From assembly GCF_004799445.1 (NCBI RefSeq), contig NZ_SSNA01000059.1, positions 118,475-182,474 of the forward strand: 64,000 bases of DNA, written 5' to 3'. The stretch comes from Bradyrhizobium sp. (GTDB lineage Bacteria; Pseudomonadota; Alphaproteobacteria; Rhizobiales; Xanthobacteraceae). Position 1 is the stretch's first letter. Every line of letters starts with the position of its first letter. The notes beneath the pieces are model-generated. The model worked only from the letters and a program-made list of their open reading frames with translations. It searched no databases and was not told the DNA's origin. This document shows positions 49,819 through 60,447 of this stretch, in pieces. Made by a program: the position numbers and the translations under genes.

Positions 49819-51197
49819 CCGCGAACCTTTTCGCCTTCACTTGCGGCCCACCATGGGCCTGGATCAATGGGAGTGCCGTCCTTACGGAACTCGATATAGA
49901 GCACGGGCTGGCTCGCGTTGGTCGCGAGGATTGAAGCGACCTGGGACGTCGTCCCCATGGTCGCGACCGGCTCCCCCGTAAGTACAAACTGACCGATGTT
50001 AACCGAAATGCGCTCCATCCCGGCAATCAAGACATGATACCCGCCACCGGCGTTGAGGATCAAGAGTTGTCCGTAGCTGCGGAAGGGACCTGCGTAAACA
50101 ACCCAGCCATCACACGGGGTTGTGACCTGCGCCCCGGCCCTGGTTGCCAAGGAAATGCCTTTTTCGACGCCACCCGAGCCGTTGGAACCGCCAAATTCGC
50201 GGATTTTGACGCCGTTAACCGGCAACGCGAATAAACCCTTGGCGGAGGCAAATGCAATCGCCGGGCTCAACCGGGCGGGGTCCTTCAGCGCCCCCACATT
50301 GGGCTTGCCGTTGAGGGTGGCGGGGGCCCCCTGCAGGCTGGCGGTCGCAGCCGCTTTCGCGGCGCTCTTGAGGTCCTGCTCCATTTTGGCGATCAGGCCC
50401 TGGAGGCTGTCGACCTGCCTGGACAGCGCAACGGCGCGTGCGCCTTCCGCTTCGATGTCCTTTTCGATCGTGCTCTGCTTTCGCTGGCGCTCGTCCACGA
50501 GGGCGGCGAGCCGAATCTGGTCGTCTCCGAGTTTGTCGCGGTCAGCCGCAAGCCGGTCGCGCTCCGAGGCAATGGTTTTGCGAAGCGCAACCAGTTCGGT
50601 GAGGTCACCGGCCAGCTGTTCGGCGCGCGCGCGCAATTCGGGCACGACGGACCCGAGCAGCATGGCCGTGCGAAGCGATTGCAGCGCGTCTTCCGGCCTC
50701 ACCAGCAAGGCCGGGGGCGCACGCCGTCCGGCGCGCTGTAAGGCCGCCAGCACCTCGACAATTTCGGCGTGGCGCGAATCGAGCGAGCCTCTGATCTGTT
50801 GCTCGCGCGTGTCGAGCGGACGCAACCGCGCTTCGGCGTCGCCGATCCTGGTCTCGATACCGCGGACCTGGGCAGCGATTCCGATCAGCTGCGCATTAAG
50901 CTTGCTGCGGTCCTGACCGATCGCCGCGACATCGGCCCTGAGCTTCTGTTGCAGTTCGGCTGCGCTTTTTTGCTGGGCGCGGGCCGCTTCGAGTTCCTGC
51001 TCCCGCTGCTTGATGGCATCGGGCGAAGAGGTTGTCGTCTGCGGGGTCGATTCTGCGACCTGTGCGGCCGCGGGCAAAAGGCTCATTCCGGCAAAGCCGG
51101 CTGATAACAGCGCGACCGAAAGCGAAACGCGGGCCGAGGTCGGAGAGCCGCCGCGAACGGTGTCTGGGTAGGAAGGGATGTTCCGCGCTGACAGCAT
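49815..51197 (-). CDS. envC: EnvC-like murein hydrolase activator
   Basis: EnvC-type proteins activate amidases at the septum. The 460-residue protein has a signal peptide, a long Gln/Ala/Glu/Arg-rich coiled-coil region (about residues 60-280) and a C-terminal LytM/M23 domain (about residues 330-450). Active M23 enzymes bind zinc with HxxxD and HxH; here the matching positions read KGISLAT and YHVLIAG, so the metal site is incomplete and the protein is probably a non-enzymatic activator. An in-frame TTG at 51206 is possible, but the ATG at 51197 is preferred. Confidence 0.88.
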   Translation of the reverse strand: MLSARNIPSYPDTVRGGSPTSARVSLSVALLSAGFAGMSLLPAAAQVAESTPQTTTSSPDAIKQREQELEAARAQQKSAAELQQKLRADVAAIGQDRSKLNAQLIGIAAQVRGIETRIGDAEARLRPLDTREQQIRGSLDSRHAEIVEVLAALQRAGRRAPPALLVRPEDALQSLRTAMLLGSVVPELRARAEQLAGDLTELVALRKTIASERDRLAADRDKLGDDQIRLAALVDERQRKQSTIEKDIEAEGARAVALSRQVDSLQGLIAKMEQDLKSAAKAAATASLQGAPATLNGKPNVGALKDPARLSPAIAFASAKGLFALPVNGVKIREFGGSNGSGGVEKGISLATRAGAQVTTPCDGWVVYAGPFRSYGQLLILNAGGGYHVLIAGMERISVNIGQFVLTGEPVATMGTTSQVASILATNASQPVLYIEFRKDGTPIDPGPWWAASEGEKVRG

Positions 51198-51237
51198 CGA
51201 GTCCAAATCAGTGCTTTCGGTAGTGGCATTGCGCGCT

Positions 51238-51720
51238 TCAGGCGCGGTGATAGGGATGACCCGCCAGGATGGTCGCGGCCCGGTAAACCTGTTCCAGAAG
51301 CATGACGCGAACCATCTGGTGCGGCCAGGTCGCGGAGCCGAATGCCATCCTCAACTTTGCCATGCGCCGCAATTCGGGCGAAAGTCCGTCCGCGCCACCG
51401 ATCAGGAAAATAGTATTGGCGACCTGATCATCCCGCCAGCGGCCAAGATGCCGGGCAAAGGAGCCGCTGTCGATATTGTCGCCGTGCTCGTCGAGCGCCA
51501 CCAGCACGGATTTCGCGGGGGTCGCGGCCGACATCGCCGCGGCCTCATCGGCCATCCGGGAGGCGGCGTCGCGCGCGCGGCTTTCCGGTATTTCATGAAC
51601 CTCAAGGCCGCGAAATCCGAGTTTGCGGCCGATGTCGTCGAAACGTTCCCGGTAGCGTTCAGCCAGTTCCCGCTCCGGGCCCTGCTTTAGCCGCCCGATG
51701 GCAATGACGACGAGGCGCAT
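51238..51720 (-). CDS. rlmH: 23S rRNA pseudouridine-1915 N3-methyltransferase RlmH
   Basis: RlmH methylates pseudouridine 1915 in helix 69 of 23S rRNA. The 160-residue SPOUT protein starts MRLVVIAIGRLKQGPE and has VALDEHGDNIDSGSFA, the SAM-binding loop FLIGGADGLSPELR, and the terminal EQVYRAATILAGHPYHR, all typical. It follows rsfS on the same strand, an order conserved among bacteria, with 165 bp between. Confidence 0.96.
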   Translation of the reverse strand: MRLVVIAIGRLKQGPERELAERYRERFDDIGRKLGFRGLEVHEIPESRARDAASRMADEAAAMSAATPAKSVLVALDEHGDNIDSGSFARHLGRWRDDQVANTIFLIGGADGLSPELRRMAKLRMAFGSATWPHQMVRVMLLEQVYRAATILAGHPYHRA

Positions 51721-51823
51721 GGGTGCATGTTCCGGAAAAACATGCCGCCGGATCTGGTCCGGGGGGCCGAATCCGTTTGCCGCATAAAATTCTCTAAATC
51801 AATCAATTGCACGCATTGCTCCG

Positions 51824-51849
51824 CGCAAAAGCGGAAATCCGCTTTTGCG
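51824..51849. repeat. Perfect inverted repeat between rlmH and rsfS
   Basis: CGCAAAAGCGGA and TCCGCTTTTGCG form 12-bp arms around AA. Nearby, GCATGTT and AACATGC at 51724-51744 form another palindrome that overlaps the start of rlmH's leader. Neither has a T-tract. Confidence 0.7.
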
Positions 51850-51885
51850 GCATGCGCGTGCGCCCGACCGATTCACCTCGGCGGG

Positions 51886-52308
51886 TTAGATCGCCTTTGC
51901 CGCCGTCGGGCCTTGTGTCCACAATCGCTCCAGATTGTAGAACTCACGCACCTCGGGTCTGAAGATGTGCACGATCACGTCGCCGCAATCGATCAGCACC
52001 CAATCGCAATTGGGCAAGCCCTCGATGTGGATGTTTTTGATTCCGGCTTCCTTGAGAGCTTTGGCGACGTTTTCCGCGATCGCGCCGACGTGCCGGGTGG
52101 CCCGGCCCGAGGTGACGATCATGTAGTCGGAAAATGCCGATTTGCCGCGAAGGTCGATGGTGACCGTTTCTTCCGCCTTCATATCGTCGAGGCGGGAGAG
52201 GATCAGATTCAGGGTCTTGTCGGCGTCGGGTTGCGCCTTCAAGGCCGCAGCTTGGGTCGATGTTTTACGCGCGGGTTTAGCTGCCTTGGGTAAAACAGAC
52301 TTGGACAA
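51886..52308 (-). CDS. rsfS: Ribosome silencing factor RsfS
   Basis: RsfS binds ribosomal protein L14 and blocks subunit joining when nutrients run short. The 140-residue protein has an Ala/Lys-rich N terminus and the conserved core: TVTIDLRGKSAFSDYMIVTS, GRATRHVGAIAENV, and DWVLIDCGDVIVHIFRPEVR. The start is a TTG at 52308; no ATG was found in a suitable place. It lies between nadD and rlmH, the common order. Confidence 0.94.
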   Translation of the reverse strand: MSKSVLPKAAKPARKTSTQAAALKAQPDADKTLNLILSRLDDMKAEETVTIDLRGKSAFSDYMIVTSGRATRHVGAIAENVAKALKEAGIKNIHIEGLPNCDWVLIDCGDVIVHIFRPEVREFYNLERLWTQGPTAAKAI

Positions 52309-52460
52309 TACAGATGTGGCCAGGGACCATTCCTTTCACTGTATCGCGAACGCCGAATCCTTTGGGCGCCCGCAGACCATACTATGCATGTGGGGTTAAC
52401 GGTTTCAATATCTAGTACCCCGTTTCGGAAGTTAGGTATTCTTGTAGCGCCGCCGCCCGG

Positions 52461-53111
52461 TCACTTTGTCCTCCAGCTGCCATCCAGGTTCCGCAGGCCG
52501 GTCGAGGACAGGCTCAATTTCATTCCGGTAAGGAAAACCCAGGCCGGCGCATGCTGGTCGGCGAGCCGGCCGGCCTGATTTTCGGGCAGTCGGTAGCGCG
52601 CTAGTGCCTGCGCCGCAGGCGAAGCGAGAGCGCGGAAACTTTGCGGCGGACGGTCGACCACAGCGATCGGAACCTCGGATGCGATGCGCCGCCAGTCTTG
52701 CCAGCGGTGGAATTGCGCAAGATTGTCAGCGCCCATGATCCAGACAAAGCGCAGGCCGGAAGCGCGGCGGCGCAGATATCTCACAGTATCGAACGTATAC
52801 CGCGTTCCGATGACGGATTCGAGACAGCTGACGTCGATGCGCGGATCGCTGGCCATTCGGCGCGCGGCCTCGGCGCGCTCGTTGAGATCGTGCAACGCGC
52901 CCTCATCCTTGAGCGGATTGCCTGGCGTCACCAGCCACCACACGCGGTCGAGCTTCAATCGCTTGATCGCGAACAGGCTGATGGCGCGGTGCGCGACATG
53001 CGGTGGATTGAAGGAACCGCCGAGCAGGCCGATGCGCATGCCGTTGGAATAGAGCGGGATGGCTGAAGCAGCGGATTGCGGCGCGACTGAAGTTTTATTC
53101 AACGGCGCCAC
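52461..53111 (-). CDS. nadD: Nicotinate-nucleotide adenylyltransferase
   Basis: NadD adenylates nicotinate mononucleotide in NAD biosynthesis. The 216-residue protein has the nucleotidyltransferase motif [15 protein letters not shown] starting at residue 28, the [14 protein letters not shown] segment and a C-terminal LSSTGLRN motif corresponding to the family ISSTxIR. It starts with GTG at 53111; an ATG at 53039 immediately before the conserved MRIGLLGGS is a good alternative. It is between proA and rsfS. Confidence 0.93.
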   Translation of the reverse strand: MAPLNKTSVAPQSAASAIPLYSNGMRIGLLGGSFNPPHVAHRAISLFAIKRLKLDRVWWLVTPGNPLKDEGALHDLNERAEAARRMASDPRIDVSCLESVIGTRYTFDTVRYLRRRASGLRFVWIMGADNLAQFHRWQDWRRIASEVPIAVVDRPPQSFRALASPAAQALARYRLPENQAGRLADQHAPAWVFLTGMKLSLSSTGLRNLDGSWRTK

Positions 53112-53128
53112 CGCATGCGCGATACTCT

Positions 53129-53208
53129 GTTGTTTTACGCGTTCTCTTCACGCGAACCAATTCCCGCCCACCGACCAGGTCCAAGGGCATGCTTCGCGCG
53201 AAAACGCC
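53129..53208. repeat. Degenerate half copy of repeat family 4
   Basis: TGTTTTACGCGTTCTCTTCA and CGCGAACCAATTCCC, then CTTCGCGCGAAAACGCC, follow the right half of family 4 with an internal insertion. It lies between proA and nadD. Confidence 0.55.
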
Positions 53209-53216
53209 ATGGCCGC

Positions 53217-54509
53217 TCACGGCCGGGTCTGCCCGGTGCCGTGCACGCGGTATTTGAAGCTGGTCAGTTGTTCCGCGCCGACCGGGCCGCGGGCATGGAA
53301 TTTGCCGGTGGCGATGCCGATTTCGGCGCCGAAGCCGAATTCGCCACCGTCGGCGAACTGGGTCGACGCGTTGTGCAGCACGATCGCCGAATCGACCTCG
53401 TCGAGAAATTTGCGGGCGGTCGCTTCGTCCTCGGTCACGATCGCATCGGTGTGATGCGAGCCGTGATTGTGAATATGGGCGATCGCTTCGTCGACGCCGT
53501 CGACGACTTTCGCGGCGATGATCGCGTCCTCGTATTCGGTGTCCCAGTCTTCGTCGGCAGCCGGCTTGACCCGGGGGTCAGTTCGTTGCACGGCGTCGTC
53601 GCCGCGCACCTCGCAGCCGGCGTCGATCAGCATTTCGACCAGCGGCTTGAGGCTGGTCGATGCACCGCTGCGATCGACCAGCAGGGTTTCGGCCGCGCCG
53701 CAGACGCCGGGGCGGCGCATCTTGGCGTTCAGGACGATCGATTTCGCCATATCCAGGTTGGCGGCACGATCGACGTAAACGTGGTTGACGCCTTCCAGAT
53801 GCGCGAACACCGGCACGCGCGCTTCCGCCTCGACACGCGCGACCAGGCTCTTGCCGCCGCGTGGCACGATCACGTCGATGGCGCCGTTCAGCCCGGTCAG
53901 CAACAGGCCGACCGCGGCGCGGTCACGGGTCGGCACCAGGGTGATGGCTTGCTCCGGAAGACCGGCTTCGCGCAATCCCTGCACCAGGCAGTCATGGATC
54001 GCGCGGCAGGACCGGAAACTGTCCGAGCCGCCGCGCAAGATGACGGCGTTGCCGGATTTCAGGCACAGTACGCCGGCATCGGCCGCGACGTTGGGGCGGC
54101 TTTCGAAGATCACGGCGACGACGCCAAGCGGGACGCGAACGCGCTCGATGGTCATGCCGTTGGGACGCTGCCAGCTCTCGGTCACGACGCCGACGGGATC
54201 CGTGATCGCGCGCACGGTGGCGACACCCTCGGCCATCGCATCGATGCGGCCTTGCGTCAGCGTCAGCCGGTCGATGAAGGCCGCACTGGCGCCACCGGCG
54301 CGAGCTTCCGCGACGTCCTCGGCATTGGCGGCGAGAATGGCGGTGGCATGGCTGCGGATGGCGCGCTCGATCGCGTCCAGCGCGCGGTTCTTCTGCTCGG
54401 GGGTGGCGAGCGCCAGCACCCGCGCGGCGGCGCGCGCGCGGGCGGCGAGATCGGTCATCAGGTCAGGCAAATCGGCGTTTGCCTCGATCGCCTTCAGCGG
54501 CGCGCTCAT
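53217..54509 (-). CDS. proA: Glutamate-5-semialdehyde dehydrogenase (gamma-glutamyl phosphate reductase)
   Basis: ProA reduces gamma-glutamyl phosphate to the semialdehyde in proline synthesis. The 430-residue protein has the aldehyde-dehydrogenase-like layout with the catalytic cysteine C270 in [13 protein letters not shown], the [14 protein letters not shown] segment, and [11 protein letters not shown] near the C terminus. It lies 115 bp downstream of proB on the same strand. Confidence 0.97.
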   Translation of the reverse strand: MSAPLKAIEANADLPDLMTDLAARARAAARVLALATPEQKNRALDAIERAIRSHATAILAANAEDVAEARAGGASAAFIDRLTLTQGRIDAMAEGVATVRAITDPVGVVTESWQRPNGMTIERVRVPLGVVAVIFESRPNVAADAGVLCLKSGNAVILRGGSDSFRSCRAIHDCLVQGLREAGLPEQAITLVPTRDRAAVGLLLTGLNGAIDVIVPRGGKSLVARVEAEARVPVFAHLEGVNHVYVDRAANLDMAKSIVLNAKMRRPGVCGAAETLLVDRSGASTSLKPLVEMLIDAGCEVRGDDAVQRTDPRVKPAADEDWDTEYEDAIIAAKVVDGVDEAIAHIHNHGSHHTDAIVTEDEATARKFLDEVDSAIVLHNASTQFADGGEFGFGAEIGIATGKFHARGPVGAEQLTSFKYRVHGTGQTRP

Positions 54510-54624
54510 GTCGGTTCCAGCCTCGGGTTAAGGCCATGTCCTAGCATGGAAATCCTTGTTTTGCGATGGGCGGCGGAGGCAGTGCTGGGGAGCGGAGGCC
54601 GGCCTTGGCCGCTAGGCCAATGGC

Positions 54625-55767
54625 CTAGTGCGCCGAAAATGCCGCGCTCGGGCCCACCACCAGATCGTCGCGGTGGATCATTTCGGCGCGGCCGGAGATG
54701 CCGAGGATGGCCATCACATCCGGCGACGAGCGGCCCTTGATCTTGTCGGCATCGTCGGCGTCGTAGGCGACGAGGCCGCGGCCGACCTCATGGGTGTCGG
54801 GGCCGCGCACCACCACGGCATCGCCGCGGGCGAATTGCCCGTCGACCCGGATCACGCCGGCCGGCAACAGGCTCTTGCCGGCGCGCAGCGCGCTCACCGC
54901 GCCGGCATCGATGGTCAGGGTACCCTTGGGTTCGAGGGAGCCCGCGATCCATCGCTTGCGCGCGGTCACCGGATTGGCCGGCGTCAGGAACCAGGTGCAG
55001 CGCCCGCCCTTGGCGATGGCTTGCAGCGGATGCTCGATCTTGCCCGACGCAATCAGCATATGCGTGCCGGCCGTGGTCGCGATCTTCGCCGCCTCGATCT
55101 TGGTCCGCATGCCGCCGCGCGACAGTTCGGATTCCGCCGCCCCCGCCATCGCCTCGATTTCCGCGGTGACGGACTTCACGACCGGAATCAGTTTTGCGTT
55201 CGGATTGGCGCCGGGAGGCGCATCGTAGAGGCCGTCGATATCCGACAGCAGGATCAGGAGATCGGCGCTCGCCATGGTGGCGACGCGGGCGGCGAGCCGG
55301 TCGTTGTCGCCATAGCGGATTTCATTGGTGGCCACCGTGTCGTTCTCGTTGATCACCGGCACCGCGCGCCACTCCAGGAGCTTGGCGATGGTCGAGCGCG
55401 CATTGAGATAGCGGCGGCGCTCCTCGGTATCCTGCAGGGTCACCAGGATCTGCCCGGCGCCGATGCCGTGAGCGCCAAGCACCTCCGACCAGATCCGCGC
55501 CAGCGCGATCTGTCCCACGGCGGCCGCGCCCTGGCTCTCCTCGAGCTTCAAGGGGCCGCGCGGCAATTTCAGGCGGCTGCGTCCGAGCGCGATCGAGCCG
55601 GAGGAGACGATCAGCAGTTCGCGCCCCTCGCCGTGCAGTTTTGCCAGATCGGCGACCAGCGCCGCCAGCCACGCGGTGCGCACTTCGCCGGCCTCGGAAT
55701 CGACCAGCAGCGACGAGCCGACCTTGACGACGATGCGGCGGAAGTTTTTCAGCGCGGGGTGGGCCAT
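54625..55767 (-). CDS. proB: Glutamate 5-kinase
   Basis: ProB phosphorylates glutamate as the first step of proline synthesis and is the feedback-controlled enzyme. The 380-residue protein has an amino-acid-kinase domain ([14 protein letters not shown] near residue 9, [30 protein letters not shown]) and a C-terminal PUA domain from about residue 285. The ATG at 55767 gives [10 protein letters not shown]; the upstream extension is less likely. proA follows, obgE precedes. Confidence 0.96.
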   Translation of the reverse strand: MAHPALKNFRRIVVKVGSSLLVDSEAGEVRTAWLAALVADLAKLHGEGRELLIVSSGSIALGRSRLKLPRGPLKLEESQGAAAVGQIALARIWSEVLGAHGIGAGQILVTLQDTEERRRYLNARSTIAKLLEWRAVPVINENDTVATNEIRYGDNDRLAARVATMASADLLILLSDIDGLYDAPPGANPNAKLIPVVKSVTAEIEAMAGAAESELSRGGMRTKIEAAKIATTAGTHMLIASGKIEHPLQAIAKGGRCTWFLTPANPVTARKRWIAGSLEPKGTLTIDAGAVSALRAGKSLLPAGVIRVDGQFARGDAVVVRGPDTHEVGRGLVAYDADDADKIKGRSSPDVMAILGISGRAEMIHRDDLVVGPSAAFSAH

Positions 55768-55934
55768 GGATTGCTGTCGAACGATGCGCAGGTTGTGGGA
55801 AAGGCGGCGGAGTTTTGCAGTCGGAGGAAACCTGCGCAAGTCAGTCGCGCGGCGCAAGGGCGATCCGACCTCACCCCATGGGACGGGTGAAACCGAGCTG
55901 GCGGCAGGCGTCGTTCCAATTCATGCGTCACACG

Positions 55935-57104
<1,170 letters not shown>

Positions 57105-57157
57105 TTAACCAATCCTCATCGTGAAGGGCGCGCTTCTGATGTACCCGCGAGCGCCCA

Positions 57158-57643
57158 TCACGGCTGGGCCTGCCGCCAGCGAATGAGGAACTTCTGCAGT
57201 CCCTCCAGCACCAGTTCGCGGCGCTGGTTGAACACGGTCGAGCGCAAGCCAACCACACCGGTCGTGCGCCTCGGCGTCAGTTCCGTCACTTCCAGCGCGG
57301 GGTAGATCGTGTCGTCGGCGAACACCGGCTTTAAGAACCGGCTCGACTGTTCGAGGAAGCCGACCAGCGATTCCTCGACCATGAAGGGAAACAGCCCCGC
57401 GCCTGGCGCGGTGTGGATCAGGGTCTGGAAACCGTGGGCCAGCAGGTTCGGCATGCCGCGGGCGCGGCAATATTCGGCATCATAGTGCACGGGGTGGGTG
57501 TCGCCGCTCGCGCTCTGAAAGGCCGCGAATACCGCTGACGTCATGGTGCGGCTGGGAATGACGAAGCGCTCGCCGAGCGCAAAATCCTCGAACCAGCGCT
57601 GCTGCGGCACCATGCGATGCGTGGCGGGATCGAAACCGGTCAT
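57158..57643 (-). CDS. MaoC-like (R)-hydratase family protein
   Basis: The 161-residue hot-dog-fold protein has the MaoC pattern: WFEDFALGERFVIPSRTMT, then FQSASGDTHPVHYDAEYCRA holding the Asp-His pair of the hydratase motif, and LLAHGFQTLIH. It probably hydrates an enoyl-CoA or similar acyl thioester; the substrate is unknown. The ATG at 57643 gives MTGFDPATH; an in-frame start at 57697 is also open. It lies between obgE and a divergent transporter gene. Confidence 0.87.
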   Translation of the reverse strand: MTGFDPATHRMVPQQRWFEDFALGERFVIPSRTMTSAVFAAFQSASGDTHPVHYDAEYCRARGMPNLLAHGFQTLIHTAPGAGLFPFMVEESLVGFLEQSSRFLKPVFADDTIYPALEVTELTPRRTTGVVGLRSTVFNQRRELVLEGLQKFLIRWRQAQP

Positions 57644-57740
57644 GCCTGATTTCCTGATTGGCCGGTCATCGGTATCGCAGAGGTGGGGTGGCGGCAATCG
57701 GCCTTGTCGCGGGCGTCCACGGCCTTAAAACAGCCCCGCC

Positions 57741-58661
57741 ATGACCCTGCTTGAGAGAATCTCGACCCATAACGACGAACGCTCCGCACGGCTGGCCGGC
57801 ATCGGATTGATGCTGCTGGCGGTCTTCATGTTTTCGTTCGGCGACGCCATCGGCAAATTCATCGTCGCGACCTATTCGGTCGGCCAGCTATTGTGTCTGC
57901 GCGCCTGCGCGGCGCTGTTGTTGTTGTCGCCGCTGATCTGGCGCCATCGCGCGGCGTTTGCGTCGATGGAGCGGCCGCGCCTGCAACTGCTGCGGGTCCT
58001 GCTCTCGACGCTGGAAGTCGCCGCCTTCTTCCTGGCGACGGTCTATCTGCCGCTGGCCGATGTCATCACCTATTATCTCGCCTGTCCGATCTTCGTCACC
58101 GCGCTGTCGGCGATCGTGCTGCGCGAACCGGTCGGCTGGCGGCGCTGGAGCGCGATCATGATTGGCTTCTGCGGCGTGCTGATCGCGCTGCACCCGTCGT
58201 CGCAGACCATCTCCTGGCCGGCGATGATCGCGCTCGGCGGCAGCCTGTGCTTTTCGGTCCTGATGTTGATCACGCGGCAGTTGCGCGCGACGCCCGACAT
58301 CGTGATGGCGACCTCGCAGTTTTTCGGCACCCTCACTTTGGGCGCGCTGATGTCGCCGTTCGGATGGGTTACGCCGAGCGCTGCAAGCCTCGTTCTGTTT
58401 GCGGTCGCCGGCTGCATCTCGGTCAGCGCATTATTGTGCGTCAACCGCTCGCTGAAACTCGCGCCGGCCAGCGTCGTCGTGCCCTATCAATATTCGATGA
58501 TCGTATGGGCGATCATGTTCGGCATCGTCGTGTTCGGCGACCTGCCGTCATGGCCGACGCTGGCGGGCGCTGCCGTCATCATCGGCGCCGGACTTTACAT
58601 TTTCCTGCGCGAACGGAATCTCGGCCGTCAGGAAACCGCGGTCAGCCCGCCGGGAGCTTGA
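57741..58661 (+). CDS. DMT-superfamily transporter (EamA domains)
   Basis: The 306-residue protein has ten predicted membrane helices in two EamA repeats, with GIGLMLLAVFMFSFGDAIGK opening the first and the signature residues LSALLCVNRSLKLAPASVVVP in the second. It is a drug/metabolite exporter of unknown substrate. It is the only plus-strand gene within a long minus-strand block, and family 1 repeat copy C follows it. Confidence 0.88.
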   Translation: MTLLERISTHNDERSARLAGIGLMLLAVFMFSFGDAIGKFIVATYSVGQLLCLRACAALLLLSPLIWRHRAAFASMERPRLQLLRVLLSTLEVAAFFLATVYLPLADVITYYLACPIFVTALSAIVLREPVGWRRWSAIMIGFCGVLIALHPSSQTISWPAMIALGGSLCFSVLMLITRQLRATPDIVMATSQFFGTLTLGALMSPFGWVTPSAASLVLFAVAGCISVSALLCVNRSLKLAPASVVVPYQYSMIVWAIMFGIVVFGDLPSWPTLAGAAVIIGAGLYIFLRERNLGRQETAVSPPGA

Positions 58662-58670
58662 CGGTAATTC

Positions 58671-58787
58671 CGTCATTGCGAGGAGCGAAAGCGACGAAGC
58701 AATCCAGCCCTTTTGTTCGGCCATGGATTGCTTCGCGGAGGCGGTCATCGGGCGCGCATTCGCGCGGCCCGTTGGTTCGCAATGACG
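58671..58787. repeat. Intergenic palindromic repeat, family 1, copy C (extended)
   Basis: CGTCATTGCGAGGAGCG begins and TCGCAATGACG ends it, with GAAGCAATCCAG and TGGATTGCTTCG inside as in copies A and B. About 35 extra bases, including a GGGCGCGCATTCGCGCGGCCC hairpin, sit in the right arm, so this copy looks interrupted. Confidence 0.8.
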
Positions 58788-58793
58788 GAATCC

Positions 58794-59390
58794 TCACCGC
58801 TCTCTCCGGGTCGAATTGCCCCAGTTCTTCAGCGACGCCCAGACGCCGCGCGAGAGGCGGAAGCAATCGACCGGGGTCGACGATCCCAGCGCCTCGAAGC
58901 GATGTAGCTCGACGCCGCTCCACTGGAAGCCGCACTTCTCCAGAATGTTGCGCGAGGACGGGTTGGCGACCCGCGCCCCCGAGATCAGGTGCTCGACATC
59001 GAATTCCTCGAAGGTGAAATCGATTACCGCGCGCGCCGCTTCGGTGGCAAAGCCCTGGCCCCAATACTCCACGCCGAGCCAATAACCGAGCTCCGGCGTC
59101 TCCGGCTCACGCCAGTCGATGCCGACCATTCCGATCGGTGCATGATTGTTTTCGATCAGGAACACGGTCTCGCGGTTGTCGCTGGCGATTCCGCGCACGA
59201 AATCCACCGCATGGTCCTGCGAATAGGGATGCGGCAGTCGGCGGGCATTCTCCGCAATGCGGCGATCATTGGCGAGGCGCGCGATTGCTTTCACGTCCGC
59301 GAGCGTCGGCCTGCGCAGCATCAGCCGTTCGGTCTCGAGGACGCAACGGTCGGCCTTGCGCAGTGTCGGGGTCGGGATGTCCTGCAGCAT
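58794..59390 (-). CDS. GNAT acetyltransferase, RimJ/RimL type
   Basis: The 198-residue protein opens with a short leader, then LETERLMLRRPTLADVKAIARLANDRRI, the RimJ/RimL-type start. The acetyl-CoA-binding region WGQGFATEAARAVIDFTFEE and LISGARVANPSSRNILEKCGF follow. It may acetylate a protein N terminus or a small molecule. AGGAG lies 6 bases upstream of the ATG at 59390; an ATG at 59423 lacks such a site. A terminator separates it from rpmA, so it has its own promoter or depends on read-through. Confidence 0.85.
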   Translation of the reverse strand: MLQDIPTPTLRKADRCVLETERLMLRRPTLADVKAIARLANDRRIAENARRLPHPYSQDHAVDFVRGIASDNRETVFLIENNHAPIGMVGIDWREPETPELGYWLGVEYWGQGFATEAARAVIDFTFEEFDVEHLISGARVANPSSRNILEKCGFQWSGVELHRFEALGSSTPVDCFRLSRGVWASLKNWGNSTRRER

Positions 59391-59452
59391 ATCGGGCTCC
59401 TGGAACTTGGACTCTCGCAGCATTGCGCGCGCTCCGACGGCAAAACGCGCGC

Positions 59453-59484
59453 AATAAAAAAGGGAGGCCGGTTTCCCGCCTCCC
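59453..59484 (-). terminator. Terminator of the rplU-rpmA unit
   Basis: On the minus strand GGGAGGCGGG-AAA-CCGGCCTCCC forms a stem with one mismatch, followed by TTTTTTATTG. It lies 64 bp after the rpmA stop and upstream of the acetyltransferase start. Confidence 0.85.
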
Positions 59485-59547
59485 CCTTGGAGCCCTTGGG
59501 AGCTCCGCCGGTTCAACAGGACCCGGCGGACTCACTGTGTCCACCGT

Positions 59548-59820
59548 TTACTCGGCCGCAGCTTCCGTCATCGGAACCACCGACACGAAGGTGCGGCCGT
59601 TGGCTTTTGCACGAAACTCGACACGGCCCTCGATCTTGGCGAACAAAGTATGGTCAGTGCCCATGCCGACATTAAGGCCGGGATGCCAGGTGGTGCCGCG
59701 CTGACGCGCAATGATGTTGCCGGGAATCACATGCTCGCCGCCATAGGTCTTGATCCCAAGGCGCTTGCCTGCCGAATCACGACCGTTACGCGATGAACCG
59801 CCTGCTTTTTTGTGAGCCAT
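59548..59820 (-). CDS. rpmA: 50S ribosomal protein L27
   Basis: L27 reaches the peptidyl-transferase centre of the ribosome with its N-terminal tail. The 90-residue protein starts [20 protein letters not shown] and has the core [20 protein letters not shown]. It follows rplU by 84 bp on the same strand and a terminator ends the unit. Confidence 0.98.
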   Translation of the reverse strand: MAHKKAGGSSRNGRDSAGKRLGIKTYGGEHVIPGNIIARQRGTTWHPGLNVGMGTDHTLFAKIEGRVEFRAKANGRTFVSVVPMTEAAAE

Positions 59821-59904
59821 GGCTCGTCTCCAGCTTCTATCTAATCTCTAGATCAATTCCTTGACGGAATCATTTCACTTTATGTCACGCTAAACTGAAG
59901 CGTT

Positions 59905-60447
59905 TCACTTTTTCTCGCTCTTGCCCTTCGCGGCCGCCTTCTTGGCCGGGGCCTTTTTTGTTTCAGGCTTTTTAGCATCAGGCTTGGCGCGCGGTTTTGC
60001 CGCGGCCTTTTTGGCAACCGCCTTCTTGGGCGCTGCCTTTTTCTTGGCCGCCTTCGGGGCCTCGTCGTCGCCGTCCGAAGGCGCCGCTATCACCGGCTTC
60101 TCGCGCTTCGGGCGCGGTCCGATGGTCGGCTTGTTGTCGTTGGTCAGGATCTCGGTGATGCGCAGTACCGTGATCTCGTCGCGATAGCCGCGCTTGCGGC
60201 GCGAATTCTTGCGGCGGCGCTTCTTGAACGCGATGACCTTGGGGCCGCGCTTGTGCTGCAGCACTTCGGCAGCCACCGAGGCGCCGGGGACCGTGGGCGC
60301 GCCGAGCACCGGGGATTCGCCGCCGACCAGGAGCACTTCGCCAAGCTGCACGATCGTTCCGACATCGCCGGCGATCTTGCCTATCTCGAGCACATCATCC
60401 GGAACGACGCGGTATTGCCGGCCGCCGGTTTTGATGACTGCGAACAT
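59905..60447 (-). CDS. rplU: 50S ribosomal protein L21 with long basic tail
   Basis: L21 binds 23S rRNA in the large subunit. The first about 105 residues (MFAVIKTGGRQYRVVPDDVL through ITEILTNDN) are a normal L21; E. coli L21 has 103. The protein then continues to 180 residues with a tail of Lys, Ala and Pro (KKKAAPKKAVAKKAAAK and similar), which resembles histone H1 C termini. The tail must be unstructured and could bind RNA or DNA. It heads a two-gene unit with rpmA. Confidence 0.97.
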   Translation of the reverse strand: MFAVIKTGGRQYRVVPDDVLEIGKIAGDVGTIVQLGEVLLVGGESPVLGAPTVPGASVAAEVLQHKRGPKVIAFKKRRRKNSRRKRGYRDEITVLRITEILTNDNKPTIGPRPKREKPVIAAPSDGDDEAPKAAKKKAAPKKAVAKKAAAKPRAKPDAKKPETKKAPAKKAAAKGKSEKK

